The notes: a model not told the origin generated them from the letters alone. A stretch of 9,423 nucleotides of DNA from an uncultured Neisseria sp. (GCA_937919795.1 CALFOA010000176.1:1-9423); one strand, 5' to 3'; counted from the first letter of the stretch, positions 1 to 6,928 are shown. Numbers and translations are program-made.

Positions 1-90
1 GATTCTGTTGCCGCTTCAGCGGCTTACAAAATCGTTCTCTTTGAGCTAAGGCGAGATAACGCCGTATCAGTTTTTTAGTACTTTCGCTAT
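1..90. repeat. Probable end of a neisserial dispersed (MITE-like) repeat
   Basis: The stretch reads 'AAAATCGTTCTCTTTGAGCT', then 'AAGGCGAGATAACGCCGTA', then a T run. It closely resembles one end of a non-coding dispersed repeat I remember from Neisseria genomes, in which AGCTAAGGCGAGGCAACGCC is followed by a T-rich terminus. A small perfect hairpin, GCCGCT/AGCGGC, sits at 10-23. The left end of the element is outside the window, so length and terminal repeats cannot be judged. The identification rests on memory of related genomes, not on a second copy here. Confidence 0.4.
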
Positions 91-94
91 GACA

Positions 95-115
95 GGCGCT
101 TGGCGGCAAGGCGCC
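95..115. other. GC-rich imperfect hairpin in the leader region
   Basis: GGCGCTTG (95-102) pairs with CAAGGCGCC (107-115) around the loop GCGG, with one bulged C. No T run follows, so it is not an obvious intrinsic terminator. It lies about 90 bases upstream of the first gene. It may be part of the adjacent repeat, the tail of an upstream transcript, or a leader structure. No convincing -35/-10 promoter pair was found between here and the start codon. Confidence 0.3.
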
Positions 116-203
116 AGTATACACGTGCGGGCGGTATCGAAAAATGGCGGATTGTTTAAAAAATTGCTAACATTCCCGCAATTGTTTGATCCGGGAGAGG
201 CCG

Positions 204-1097
204 ATGATTATTGTGATGCAGAAAAATGCCACCGCAGAGGCGGTGGCGAATGTGGTGGGTTTAATCCGCGCCAAAGGCTTGCAGGAGCATGTTTCGCAGG
301 GAGAAGAGCGCACCATCATCGGCGCGGTGGGCGACGAGCGGGTGTTCCTGCCGCACGAATTGGAAAGCTTGCCGCAGGTAGAACGCGCCATCCGCGTGCT
401 GCACGACTGGCGCATCATCAGCCGCGAAGCCCAGCCGGAAGACGGCGTTATCCGCGTGCGCGGTGTGGATTTCGGCGGAGAAAAAGTGTTGAACATTGCC
501 AACGGCATGGCGCATCAATCAGGCAGCGATGCAGTGTATATTGACCCCTTTTTCGTTCCCGCCAGTCCTTATGCGCAGGCTAACCAAGCCAGTGAAAAAG
601 AACAGGAAAAGCAAATGCGTGTCGACTTGGAAACGGCGCATGCGGCAAGCAAACCGGTGTTGGTGCGCATTCGCGACGTGCGCCAAATTCCGGCGGCGCT
701 GGCGGCGGAAGCCGATATTTTGTATTTGGGCGGCGAATTGATGTCCAACCGCGCCTTGCAAGACGAAGTCGGCCGCTTGAACACGCCTTTGGTGCTGTGC
801 AAAGACAAACACCATTTATTTAACGATTGGCTGGTGGCCGCCGAGCACATCGCGCTGAAAGGCAACCACCACATCATCCTTGGCGAAGCGGGTACCTTGA
901 GCTTTGAGCCCGATCATCAGTATCGGCTGGATGTCGATGCCATCGCGCGGGTGCGCCAACTGAGCTATCTGCCGGTGTTGGCCAATATTTCTTTGCTGTG
1001 GCATAACGGTATGCCGCAGGAAGTGTTGCGTAAGCTGGCAGTGGCTGCCGGTGCCAATGCGGTGATCAGTTCTTTGCCGCCGGTTGATTTGCGCTGA
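204..1097 (+). CDS. DAHP synthase type I-beta-like protein, probably catalytically inactive
   Basis: This 297-residue protein resembles type I-beta DAHP synthases such as the Thermotoga enzyme. Residues 1-80 match the N-terminal ferredoxin-like domain (IIVMQKNAT, then [16 protein letters not shown] at 29-44, then ISREAQPED at 72-80). Residues 95-290 follow the barrel in outline: SPY at 121-123, PLVLCKDK at 195-202, [15 protein letters not shown] at 212-226, AGANAVI at 282-288. The catalytic motifs are absent: there is no GPCS, no KPRTSPYS, LLKRG has become LVLCKDK, LCERG has become LGEAG, and DPSHS has become NISLL. The C-terminal ALSDG segment is missing. From family knowledge these carry the metal and substrate ligands, so I infer a pseudoenzyme or a new role. 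The ATG at 204 is preferred over the TTG at 186 because GGGAGAGG (193-200) precedes it and the family N-terminus begins MIIV. folP follows 26 bases downstream on the same strand. Confidence 0.75.
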   Translation: MIIVMQKNATAEAVANVVGLIRAKGLQEHVSQGEERTIIGAVGDERVFLPHELESLPQVERAIRVLHDWRIISREAQPEDGVIRVRGVDFGGEKVLNIANGMAHQSGSDAVYIDPFFVPASPYAQANQASEKEQEKQMRVDLETAHAASKPVLVRIRDVRQIPAALAAEADILYLGGELMSNRALQDEVGRLNTPLVLCKDKHHLFNDWLVAAEHIALKGNHHIILGEAGTLSFEPDHQYRLDVDAIARVRQLSYLPVLANISLLWHNGMPQEVLRKLAVAAGANAVISSLPPVDLR

Positions 1098-1123
1098 TTT
1101 CTCTTATTCCACTGAAAATACCA

Positions 1124-1981
1124 ATGACTACACAAAACCTTATCTGGCAGGCAGGCCGTTTCCGCATAGACTTAAGCATGCCGAAAATCATGGGCATCGT
1201 AAACGTGACCCCAGATTCGTTTTCCGACGGTGGCCGCTATTCAAGTTCGGTGAGCCAAACGCTGGCGCACGCCGAGCAATTGCTGGCCGAAGGCGCGGAT
1301 ATGCTGGATATCGGCGGTGAATCGACCCGGCCGGGCGCGGCGGTAGTGTCGCCGGAAGAAGAATGGGCGAGGGTGTCGCCGATATTGGCTGAATTATCGC
1401 GCTGGCAGGTGCCGGTGAGCTTGGATACCCGCCGCTGCCAAGTGATGCAGCAGGCGCTGGAAGCGGGGTGGGTGGACATTATTAACGATGTACAGGCGTT
1501 GGAGGACGAAGGTGCGGTGGAACTGTTGGCTGAGTATCCGAGCATCGGAATCTGCCTGATGCACATGCAGGGTTTGCCGCAAACGATGCAGGATAATCCG
1601 CAATATGCCGATGTCGCTCAGCAGGTAGAGGCCTATCTGAAACAGCGTTTGGCGGTTTGCCAAGCGGCAGGCATCGATCAACAGCGTATCGTATTGGATC
1701 CGGGTTTTGGCTTCGGCAAAAATCTGGCGCACAATATCAACTTAATGCAGCATTTGGATGAAATCATCCGCAGCAGCGAAGTGCCGTGGTTAATCGGCGT
1801 ATCCCGCAAACGCATGATAGGCGAATTAAGCGGTGAAACAGAGGCAGAAAAACGGGTACACGGCAGCGTGGCGGCGGCTTTGGCTGCGGTGGCACGCGGC
1901 GGTCATATTATTCGGGTGCATGATGTGAAACCTACCGCCGATGCGCTGAAAGTATGGCAGGTGTTGGGGGTGTCGGTTTAA
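1124..1981 (+). CDS. folP: Dihydropteroate synthase
   Basis: Cytoplasmic folate-biosynthesis enzyme that joins 6-hydroxymethyl-dihydropterin diphosphate to p-aminobenzoate to give dihydropteroate; it is the sulfonamide target. It has 285 residues, normal for the family. Visible motifs are [15 protein letters not shown] (23-37), [11 protein letters not shown] (62-72), LDT with D101, IINDV (119-123), [10 protein letters not shown] (191-200), GVSRKR with K229, and RVHD with R264 and H266. The usual TPDSF and STRPG loops are intact, so nothing at these two known sulfonamide-resistance sites looks mutated; resistance elsewhere cannot be excluded. The start at 1124 gives the expected N-terminus (a short strand ahead of the MGIVN motif), but no good Shine-Dalgarno precedes it. 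It may depend on translation from the gene 26 bases upstream. folP followed by glmM is also the order in E. coli. Confidence 0.97.
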   Translation: MTTQNLIWQAGRFRIDLSMPKIMGIVNVTPDSFSDGGRYSSSVSQTLAHAEQLLAEGADMLDIGGESTRPGAAVVSPEEEWARVSPILAELSRWQVPVSLDTRRCQVMQQALEAGWVDIINDVQALEDEGAVELLAEYPSIGICLMHMQGLPQTMQDNPQYADVAQQVEAYLKQRLAVCQAAGIDQQRIVLDPGFGFGKNLAHNINLMQHLDEIIRSSEVPWLIGVSRKRMIGELSGETEAEKRVHGSVAAALAAVARGGHIIRVHDVKPTADALKVWQVLGVSV

Positions 1982-2064
1982 GGTATGCGGTAAGTACGTT
2001 CATAAAATAGTTTCAATGATGACCGTTTATAAAAATTAGCGGCCTATAAGTTATTTTGTTACGT

Positions 2065-2076
2065 TTCAGACAGGCA
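2065..2076 (-). repeat. DNA uptake sequence, exact TGCCTGTCTGAA (complement)
   Basis: TTCAGACAGGCA is the reverse complement of TGCCTGTCTGAA, with flanks giving the 14-mer ATGCCTGTCTGAAA. It lies alone in the folP-glmM gap, not as an inverted pair. In Neisseriaceae such words mark DNA for ComP-mediated uptake during natural transformation. Confidence 0.85.
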
Positions 2077-2114
2077 TATCAAGCATAATCTTTACCTTTC
2101 TAAAATACATAACA

Positions 2115-2145
2115 GCCGCATTGATATTTAAACCCAAAATGCGGC
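2115..2145 (+). promoter_or_regulatory. Hairpin in the glmM leader
   Basis: GCCGCATT (2115-2122) and AATGCGGC (2138-2145) form a perfect 8-bp stem with a 15-base AT-rich loop, ending 32 bases before the glmM ATG. No T run follows, so it does not look like a terminator. It could be a leader structure or, as DNA, an operator-like inverted repeat. Spacing leaves the glmM ribosome-binding site (GGAG, 2164-2167) outside the stem. I do not recognise a known riboswitch here. Confidence 0.45.
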
Positions 2146-2177
2146 GATAACATCAACAAACTTGGAGTTTTTATCTG

Positions 2178-3524
2178 ATGGCTAAAAAATATTTCGGCAC
2201 CGACGGCGTGCGCGGTGAAGTGGGTCAATTTCCGATTACCCCTGAATTTGTTCTGAAACTCGGCTATGCCGCCGGCCAGGTATTGGTGCAGCACGATAAC
2301 GATCAGCGCCCCACCGTCATCATCGGTAAAGACACCCGTATTTCCGGCTATATGCTGGAAGCCGCGCTTACCGCCGGTTTTACCGCCGCCGGTGTTAACG
2401 TGATTCTCACTGGCCCGCTGCCGACTCCCGGCGTGGCCTATTTGACTCGTGCATTGCGTTTGTCGGCTGGTGTGATGATTTCCGCTTCGCACAATGTTTA
2501 CTACGATAATGGCATCAAATTCTTCGCCGAAGGCGGCGTGAAACTGAGCGACGAAATCGAATTGGAAATCGAAGCCCGCTTGGATCAAGAAATGCAGACC
2601 CGTCCTTCCGATTTGCTCGGCCGTGCCCGCCGCATCAATGGCGCCGACGACCGCTATATCGAGTTCTGTAAATCCACATTCCCGAGCAACCTCGACTTGC
2701 GCGGCTTCAAACTGGTGATTGATACCGCCAACGGTGCAGGCTACGACGTTGCCCCTAAAGTGTTCCACGAACTGGGCGCACAAGTGGTAACCATCGGCGA
2801 CGATCCCAACGGTTACAACATTAACGACAAATGCGGTGCTACCCACACCAAAGCGCTACAAGCCGCTGTATTGCAAAACGATGCCGATTACGGTATCGCA
2901 CTCGATGGAGACGGCGACCGCCTGATGATGGTCGACAAAAATGGTAAAGTTTACGACGGCGACAGCCTGATTTACGTGATTGCCAAAGCGCGCGCCAAAG
3001 AAGGCGTTGAAATCGGCGGCGTGGTTGGCACCGTGATGACCAATATGGCGATGGAAATTGCGCTGAAAGAGCAAGGCGTAGACTTTGCTCGTGCCAAAGT
3101 GGGCGACCGCTACGTATTGGAACAACTGCATCAGCGCAATTGGTTGGTGGGAGGCGAAGCTTCCGGTCACATCTTGTGCATGGACAAACACAATACCGGC
3201 GACGGCATCATTTCCGCACTGCAAGTGTTGGCCGCACTGCGTACCCTGAATCAAGATTTGGCTCAGGCAATCGATTGGCAGCCTTATCCGCAAACCATGA
3301 TCAACGTGCGCATCCAGAAAGATCAGGATTGGCAGAGCGTTTCCGCCGAAGCCTTGGCCGAAGTAGAAAAAGAGCTGGAAGGCAAAGGCCGTGTGGTGTT
3401 GCGTGCATCCGGTACCGAGCCGGTGGTGCGTGTGATGGTGGAAGCCAAGCAGATGGATTGGGCGCGTAACGGTGCCGAGAAGATTGCCGCTGCCATACAA
3501 AAAGCAGCAAAAGCAAAAAAATAA
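2178..3524 (+). CDS. glmM: Phosphoglucosamine mutase
   Basis: Interconverts glucosamine-6-phosphate and glucosamine-1-phosphate, the step before GlmU on the way to UDP-GlcNAc for peptidoglycan and LOS. At 448 residues it has the family length. The four-domain alpha-D-phosphohexomutase motifs are all present: FGTDGVRG (6-13); the phosphoserine loop SASHN (102-106) with S104 as the phosphorylated serine; the magnesium loop DGDGDR (243-248); GGEASGH in the sugar-binding domain; and the phosphate-binding RASGTEP (409-415). One small departure is SASHNV followed by YYDNGIKFF, where E. coli GlmM has a proline after SASHN; this should not affect catalysis. The start is supported by GGAG at 2164-2167. 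It follows folP after a 196-base gap, so it may have its own promoter, although I could not identify a convincing one. A terminator follows. Confidence 0.97.
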   Translation: MAKKYFGTDGVRGEVGQFPITPEFVLKLGYAAGQVLVQHDNDQRPTVIIGKDTRISGYMLEAALTAGFTAAGVNVILTGPLPTPGVAYLTRALRLSAGVMISASHNVYYDNGIKFFAEGGVKLSDEIELEIEARLDQEMQTRPSDLLGRARRINGADDRYIEFCKSTFPSNLDLRGFKLVIDTANGAGYDVAPKVFHELGAQVVTIGDDPNGYNINDKCGATHTKALQAAVLQNDADYGIALDGDGDRLMMVDKNGKVYDGDSLIYVIAKARAKEGVEIGGVVGTVMTNMAMEIALKEQGVDFARAKVGDRYVLEQLHQRNWLVGGEASGHILCMDKHNTGDGIISALQVLAALRTLNQDLAQAIDWQPYPQTMINVRIQKDQDWQSVSAEALAEVEKELEGKGRVVLRASGTEPVVRVMVEAKQMDWARNGAEKIAAAIQKAAKAKK

Positions 3525-3535
3525 TAAATAAATGC

Positions 3536-3567
3536 TAACAGGGAGAAAGCATTGCTTCTCTCTGTTA
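3536..3567 (+). other. Hairpin just after glmM
   Basis: TAACAGGGAGAAAGC (3536-3550) pairs with GCTTCTCTCTGTTA (3554-3567) across the loop ATT, giving about 14 pairs with one bulged A and one G-U wobble. The 3' flank (CAATTGCACC) has no T run, so on its own it is probably not a terminator. It may protect the 3' end of the glmM mRNA. It starts 11 bases after the glmM stop codon. Confidence 0.55.
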
Positions 3568-3587
3568 CAATTGCACCATAATACAGC

Positions 3588-3620
3588 AAGCCGGTAAACG
3601 CTGAGTTTTCCGGCTTTTCT
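3588..3620 (+). terminator. Intrinsic terminator after glmM
   Basis: AAGCCGG (3588-3594) pairs with CCGGCTT (3610-3616), extended inward across one T-T mismatch by AAAC/GTTT around the loop GCTGA. The stem runs into TTTTCTTC. This is a good Rho-independent terminator and probably ends the glmM transcript. Only 30 bases remain before the next ATG, so the next gene either has a promoter overlapping this region or is read from incomplete termination. Confidence 0.75.
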
Positions 3621-3650
3621 TCAGAACCATACGCAAAGGAATAGGGCTGC

Positions 3651-4352
3651 ATGATTTCTATCGCCCTTTTGGAATCGTTTTTTACTCAATACGGCTACGC
3701 AGCCGTATTTCTGGTATTGATTGCCTGCGGTTTCGGTGTACCCATCCCGGAGGACGTTACACTGGTGACCGGCGGCGTGATTTCCGGTTTGGGTTATGCC
3801 AATGTCCACATCATGTTTCTGGTGGGCATGGCCGGCGTGTTGGCCGGTGACGGCATGATGTTTGCTGCCGGCCGAATCTATGGCGATAAAATCCTCAAAT
3901 TCCGCCCGATTGCCCGTGTGATGACACCTAAGCGCTATGCACAGGTGCAGGAAAAGTTTGATAAATACGGCAACTGGGTATTATTTGTCGCCCGTTTCCT
4001 GCCTGGCTTACGTACGCCGATTTTTATTACTGCTGGCATCAGCGGTAAAGTCTCTTATCTACGTTTTTTGTTGATGGACGGCTTCGCTGCCCTGATTTCG
4101 GTGCCGATTTGGGTGTATCTGGGTGATTACGGTGCATCCAATCAAGAATGGCTGATGGAAAAAGTACACCAATTCCAATACGGCTTATTTGCCTTGATCG
4201 GCATTGGTGCGGTGGTGTTGGGTTATTTCTGGTGGCGCAAACGCCAACGCTTGCGGTTCTACCGAGTGAAACTGCGTGAATTGCGCGCGCAGCGCAAAGC
4301 GGAACGTGCCGCCCGCAAAGCGGCGAAACAAGTGGCAGAGAAAGAAAGTTGA
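3651..4352 (+). CDS. DedA/VTT-family inner-membrane protein
   Basis: A 233-residue polytopic membrane protein of the DedA (SNARE-associated/VTT) family. Some members are reported to flip undecaprenyl phosphate or phospholipids and support membrane homeostasis. The family's re-entrant-loop motif is visible as GFGVPIPEDVT (27-37), with acidic residues E34 and D35. The second conserved motif, FVARFLPGLRTP (112-123), holds the arginine pair R115 and R121. Hydrophobic segments are seen at roughly 15-30, 52-73, 110-128, 137-158 and 176-195. The C-terminal tail after about residue 196 is strikingly basic (many R and K, little acid until the end) and probably lies in the cytoplasm. AAGGAA at 3636-3641 supports the start. 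Which DedA paralogue function applies cannot be told from sequence alone. The gene stands alone between two terminators. Confidence 0.92.
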   Translation: MISIALLESFFTQYGYAAVFLVLIACGFGVPIPEDVTLVTGGVISGLGYANVHIMFLVGMAGVLAGDGMMFAAGRIYGDKILKFRPIARVMTPKRYAQVQEKFDKYGNWVLFVARFLPGLRTPIFITAGISGKVSYLRFLLMDGFAALISVPIWVYLGDYGASNQEWLMEKVHQFQYGLFALIGIGAVVLGYFWWRKRQRLRFYRVKLRELRAQRKAERAARKAAKQVAEKES

Positions 4353-4367
4353 TTTGTTTTGAATAAT

Positions 4368-4405
4368 AAAAAAGGTTTTCAGATGCCTGTCTGAAAACCT
4401 TTTTT
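4368..4405 (+). terminator. Terminator built on a DNA uptake sequence
   Basis: AAAAAAGGTTTTCAGA (4368-4383) pairs perfectly over 16 bp with TCTGAAAACCTTTTTT (4390-4405), loop TGCCTG, followed by ATTTTT. It begins 15 bases after the DedA-family stop codon and reads as a strong intrinsic terminator, possibly bidirectional because both ends are A/T runs. Its loop and right arm contain the exact uptake sequence at 4384-4395, an arrangement typical of Neisseria. Confidence 0.88.
4384..4395 (+). repeat. DNA uptake sequence, exact
   Basis: TGCCTGTCTGAA, flanked to give ATGCCTGTCTGAAA. It forms the loop and right arm of the terminator after the DedA-family gene and is in opposite orientation to the copy at 4425-4436. 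Confidence 0.88.
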
Positions 4406-4424
4406 ATTTTTGAATCATATTCTT

Positions 4425-4436
4425 TTCAGACAGGCA
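4425..4436 (-). repeat. DNA uptake sequence, exact (complement)
   Basis: TTCAGACAGGCA. With its flanks (TTTTCAGACAGGCAT, 4423-4437) it is a perfect 15-base inverted repeat of 4383-4397. It lies 57 bases upstream of the speB start, probably in its promoter or leader region. Confidence 0.88.
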
Positions 4437-4493
4437 TTGAGCGCTGGTAAAATACCGTTTATTACTACTTACGCAAGTACAAGGAAAACCACA

Positions 4494-5462
4494 GTGAGCG
4501 AAAAAACTTACGGCGACGGCGCGTTCCGTCGCGAAGGCCTGATGGGCAGTACCGTTGAAAATACCTATGCCGGTGCCTTGTCGTTTATGCGCCGCAAATA
4601 CACCCGTGATTTAGAAGGTGTTGATGTGGTGGTTTCCGGTGTGCCGCTGGATTTGGCGACCACGTTCCGCCCGGGTGCGCGGCTCGGCCCTGCTGCGGTG
4701 CGCGCTGCCAGCGTGCAGTTGGCCGAATTGAATCTTTTTCCTTGGGGCTTCGATCCGTTCGACGATTTGGCGGTGATTGATTACGGCGACTGCTGGTTCG
4801 ACGCCCATCAGCCGTGGACGATACGCGAAACCATCGTCGAGCACGCCCGCCATATCATCAATAACTCAAACGCCAAAATGCTGACCTTGGGTGGTGACCA
4901 CTACATCACCTATCCCTTATTGCAGGCGCACGTTGAGAAGTACGGCAAACCGTTGAGCCTGCTGCATTTTGACGCGCATTGCGACACCTGGCCGGACGAC
5001 GCGGAAGAGTCGCTCAATCACGGCACCATGTTTTATAAAGCGATTAAAAACGGTTTAATCGACCCGAAAACCTCGGCACAAGTCGGTATCCGCACTTGGA
5101 ACAGCGATTTTATGGGCATGAATATGCTGTTTGCACCGTGGGTAAATGAAAACGGCATCGACGCCACCGTGCAGCGGATTGAAGAAATCATCGGCGATAA
5201 TCCGGTGTACCTCACCTTCGATATCGACTGCCTCGACCCCGCGTTTGCGCCGGGTACCGGCACCCCGGTACCGGGCGGCCTCAATTCGCATACCGCGCTC
5301 GGCATCATCCGCAAACTCGGCAACTTGAACATCGTCGGCATGGACGTGGTAGAAGTCGCACCCGCTTACGACAACGCCGAAATCACCGCCATCGCCGCCG
5401 CGCACGTGGCCGCCGATATGCTGTGTTTGATGCGTAATAAAAAAATGGGTAAGCAGGATTAA
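4494..5462 (+). CDS. speB: Agmatinase (agmatine ureohydrolase)
   Basis: Cytoplasmic ureohydrolase that splits agmatine into putrescine and urea, the second step of the arginine-decarboxylase route to polyamines. The 322-residue product aligns well with remembered E. coli SpeB, for example YLTFDIDCLDPAFAPGTG and NIVGMDVVEVAPAYD. Binuclear manganese ligands are visible: H136 in GGDHY, D160, H162 and D164 in HFDAHCD, and D243 and D245 in FDID. The start is taken at the GTG at 4494 because AAGGAAAA (4481-4488) sits at the right distance and the protein then begins MSEKTYGDGAF. An in-frame TTG at 4410 would add 28 unlike residues encoded partly by the uptake sequence and is rejected. No speA is visible next to it here. 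A related ureohydrolase activity such as guanidinobutyrase is possible but less likely. Confidence 0.93.
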   Translation: MSEKTYGDGAFRREGLMGSTVENTYAGALSFMRRKYTRDLEGVDVVVSGVPLDLATTFRPGARLGPAAVRAASVQLAELNLFPWGFDPFDDLAVIDYGDCWFDAHQPWTIRETIVEHARHIINNSNAKMLTLGGDHYITYPLLQAHVEKYGKPLSLLHFDAHCDTWPDDAEESLNHGTMFYKAIKNGLIDPKTSAQVGIRTWNSDFMGMNMLFAPWVNENGIDATVQRIEEIIGDNPVYLTFDIDCLDPAFAPGTGTPVPGGLNSHTALGIIRKLGNLNIVGMDVVEVAPAYDNAEITAIAAAHVAADMLCLMRNKKMGKQD

Positions 5463-5472
5463 GCAACATACA

Positions 5473-5515
5473 GGGAGCGCGGACGGCTCGTCCGCAAGCA
5501 AGCGGCTACGCTTGC
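5473..5515 (+). repeat. Two tandem GC-rich hairpins after speB (REP-like)
   Basis: GGGAGC (5473-5478) leads into hairpin 1, GCGGACG-GCT-CGTCCGC (5479-5495), a perfect 7-bp stem. Two bases later comes hairpin 2, GCAAGCG-GCTA-CGCTTGC (5498-5515), also a perfect 7-bp stem. The first unit (5473-5495) recurs in inverted orientation at 8124-8146, with one compensatory base-pair change. No T run follows, so these are better read as small palindromic repeats than as terminators, though they may stabilise the speB mRNA end. Confidence 0.65.
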
Positions 5516-5561
5516 ATTAAAGAGGTTTAAGCTGAGGTAATGCTTGTTTGGTTGTACCGTT

Positions 5562-5628
5562 AGAATGCCTGCCTGAAAAAGAACGAAGTGAGTTTCTGCG
5601 GAGCTAAAAACTTTCAGACAGGCATTCT
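5562..5628. repeat. Inverted uptake-sequence pair between convergent genes
   Basis: AGAATGCCTGCCTGAAA (5562-5578) and TTTCAGACAGGCATTCT (5612-5628) are inverted over 17 positions with one mismatch, separated by 33 bases. The right arm holds an exact uptake sequence (5613-5624, complement). The left arm holds a one-mismatch version, TGCCTGCCTGAA (5566-5577). The mismatch is C-A in plus-strand RNA but a G-U wobble in minus-strand RNA. The position between the 3' ends of speB and the minus-strand RluA-family gene suggests a shared termination or mRNA-end structure. There is no clean T run on either side, so I do not call it a canonical terminator. Confidence 0.65.
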
Positions 5629-5648
5629 ATGTTTTGAAAACCCATTAC

Positions 5649-6575
5649 TTATAAACTCTGCTCACTAAAAAATTCCCGCCATTCCCCGCTGATCGGATCA
5701 TGAAAACCAATACTGCGGGCTAGTAATTTCAACGGCTTATCATAATCTTCGCTACCGGCAGCCTGCGCCACCGGATAGAGCGCATCGTTGATCAGCGGCA
5801 TCCCCAAGCCCATCATGTGTACGCGCAGTTGGTGTTTTTTGCCGGTAACCGGTTGCAGGCGGTAAAGGCTGGTGTCGCCGCGGTTTTCCAATAATTCAAT
5901 CCGGGTTTCCGCATTCGCTTCGCCGGCTACTTGTTGAGTCAGGTAAAATGCCTCGCCGCGTACCAAGCGCGAGCGCACGGTGAGCGGGTAGGCCAAATCA
6001 CTGCGGGAGGGCGCCAGCGCTTCATAGCTTTTTGTGATGCTGCGGCTTTGAAACAATTGTTGGTAAACGCCGCGGCTGGCCGGATTGTGCGACAGCAGGA
6101 TCACGCCCGCGGTGTCTTTATCCAAGCGGTGCAGCGGGCTGATGTCGGCGACGTTTAAATGCTGCAAATCGGCGCGCAGCCGCAGCCGGGTGAGCAGCGT
6201 TTCCTGCAAAAAACGGCCGCTGGGGGTAACCGGCAGAAAATGCGGTTTATCCACCACAATCAGATGCTGATCAATATGCAGAATGCGTTCCTCAAACGGA
6301 ATACGCGTTTCCGCGCCGCTGGTTTCGCGGTAGTAATAAATCGTTTCGCCGGGCAGAAACGGCGTGTGCTCGGATAAAGTTTCGCCGCGGCGGTTGACCA
6401 CAAAGCCGCTGTTGAGCCGCTGCCGCCAACCCGCCTCTCCGACAAACGGAAAGCGTTCGCACAAAAAGGCCAACAGCGGCTTTTCGAGAAAGCGCTTGTC
6501 GTGCGGCAGGTGTAGATAGCTGGGTTTAATGCCGTTGAGTAAGGGCAGCGGCGGTTCGGAAGTATTCATCGGCAT
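5649..6575 (-). CDS. RluA-family RNA pseudouridine synthase
   Basis: A 308-residue enzyme expected to convert specific uridines in rRNA or tRNA to pseudouridine. After a proline-rich start (PPLPLLNG, 8-15), residues 30-83 look like a small S4-type RNA-binding segment (RQRLNSGFVVN, then LPGETIYYY). The catalytic domain follows: LIVVDKP (105-111), and the signature HRLDKDTAG (149-157) with catalytic aspartate D152. A later basic RNA-contact motif, GKKHQLRVHM, lies near residue 245, and the GMPLINDALYP stretch follows it. The exact paralogue and target position cannot be assigned from motifs. Starts at 6575 or 6569 are both possible. No Shine-Dalgarno is seen, and TATAAT lies directly upstream, so the mRNA leader may be very short. 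It converges on speB and is divergent from the AT-rich island. Confidence 0.9.
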   Translation of the reverse strand: MPMNTSEPPLPLLNGIKPSYLHLPHDKRFLEKPLLAFLCERFPFVGEAGWRQRLNSGFVVNRRGETLSEHTPFLPGETIYYYRETSGAETRIPFEERILHIDQHLIVVDKPHFLPVTPSGRFLQETLLTRLRLRADLQHLNVADISPLHRLDKDTAGVILLSHNPASRGVYQQLFQSRSITKSYEALAPSRSDLAYPLTVRSRLVRGEAFYLTQQVAGEANAETRIELLENRGDTSLYRLQPVTGKKHQLRVHMMGLGMPLINDALYPVAQAAGSEDYDKPLKLLARSIGFHDPISGEWREFFSEQSL

Positions 6576-6576
6576 T

Positions 6577-6591
6577 ATTATACTGATTATA
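6577..6591 (-). promoter_or_regulatory. Two -10-like TATAAT boxes directly before the RluA-family gene
   Basis: On the minus strand, perfect TATAAT hexamers lie at 6591-6586 and 6582-6577, nine bases apart. The second ends one base before the ATG at 6575. With a normal -10 to start distance, the downstream box would begin transcription near the two candidate ATGs, giving a leaderless or near-leaderless mRNA. The upstream box would leave a leader of only a few bases. No good -35 element is visible at either spacing, and the surrounding DNA is AT-rich, so chance matches are possible. Confidence 0.35.
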
Positions 6592-6694
6592 TGAAAAAAA
6601 TATAAATTCGTAAGAAGGTTATCTATTTGGTGTTTGGTTGATTTTTGGGGTTTATTTTGGAAAATATTGTTGCTATTTTTAGAAGTAATTATTT

Positions 6695-6928
6695 TTGTAT
6701 GTTACTTTTTTTGTATATTTTCTAACAACCAGAAAGTACGGGAAGCTTTCTAAAGAATTGGTAGAAGATTTGGCTCCTGACTTAACGTTTAGGAGTGAAA
6801 TCTTGGATATGATCAAGAAAGAAAGCAAAAAAGGCAACGCTAGGGCAAAGCTTGCACTTCTGTGTTATCGAATAAGTTCAATTTGTGCCTGTATTTTACT
6901 GGGCATAATTTATCTTTGGACGGTGTAG
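6695..6928 (+). CDS. Small predicted membrane protein of unknown function, possibly a gene remnant
   Basis: I do not recognise this 77-residue ORF. It opens after a stop at 6686-6688 and has no early ATG; the best start is TTG at 6695, with a weak AGAAG (6681-6685) upstream. The N-terminus is hydrophobic (VTFFVYFL, 3-10). The middle is charged, with KLSKELVEDL (17-26) and KKESKKGNARAK (41-52). The C-terminus is a clear membrane segment (about 60-76, ending YLWTV). The layout of a short hydrophobic start, charged middle and C-terminal anchor loosely recalls UspB-like two-helix proteins, but only in shape. The short first hydrophobic stretch and lack of ATG suggest a truncated or decayed 5' end. 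Its base composition is AT-rich, unlike the neighbours. It ends 66 bases before asparaginase on the same strand. Confidence 0.35.
   Translation: MYVTFFVYFLTTRKYGKLSKELVEDLAPDLTFRSEILDMIKKESKKGNARAKLALLCYRISSICACILLGIIYLWTV

Noticed and set aside
1630..1641. GGCCTATCTGAA inside folP as an uptake sequence
   Set aside because: It differs at two positions from the 12-mer and is ordinary coding sequence for EAYLKQ.
1982..2177. A riboswitch or glmS-type ribozyme in the folP-glmM gap
   Set aside because: The gap shows only one 8-bp stem and an uptake sequence; no conserved core of a known riboswitch class could be recognised.
2100..2846. A long minus-strand ORF of 248 codons opposite glmM
   Set aside because: It is fully overlapped by glmM, which has all family motifs; the reverse product is rich in H, Q, F and V with no recognisable domain, typical of an antisense shadow frame.
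2856..3500. A 214-codon minus-strand ORF opposite the 3' half of glmM
   Set aside because: Same reason: it is a shadow frame of a well-supported gene, with no motif of its own.
4410..4493. An in-frame upstream extension of the agmatinase gene from a TTG codon
   Set aside because: The added 28 residues are unlike agmatinase N-termini, partly encode an uptake sequence, and the GTG at 4494 has a good AAGGAAAA site.
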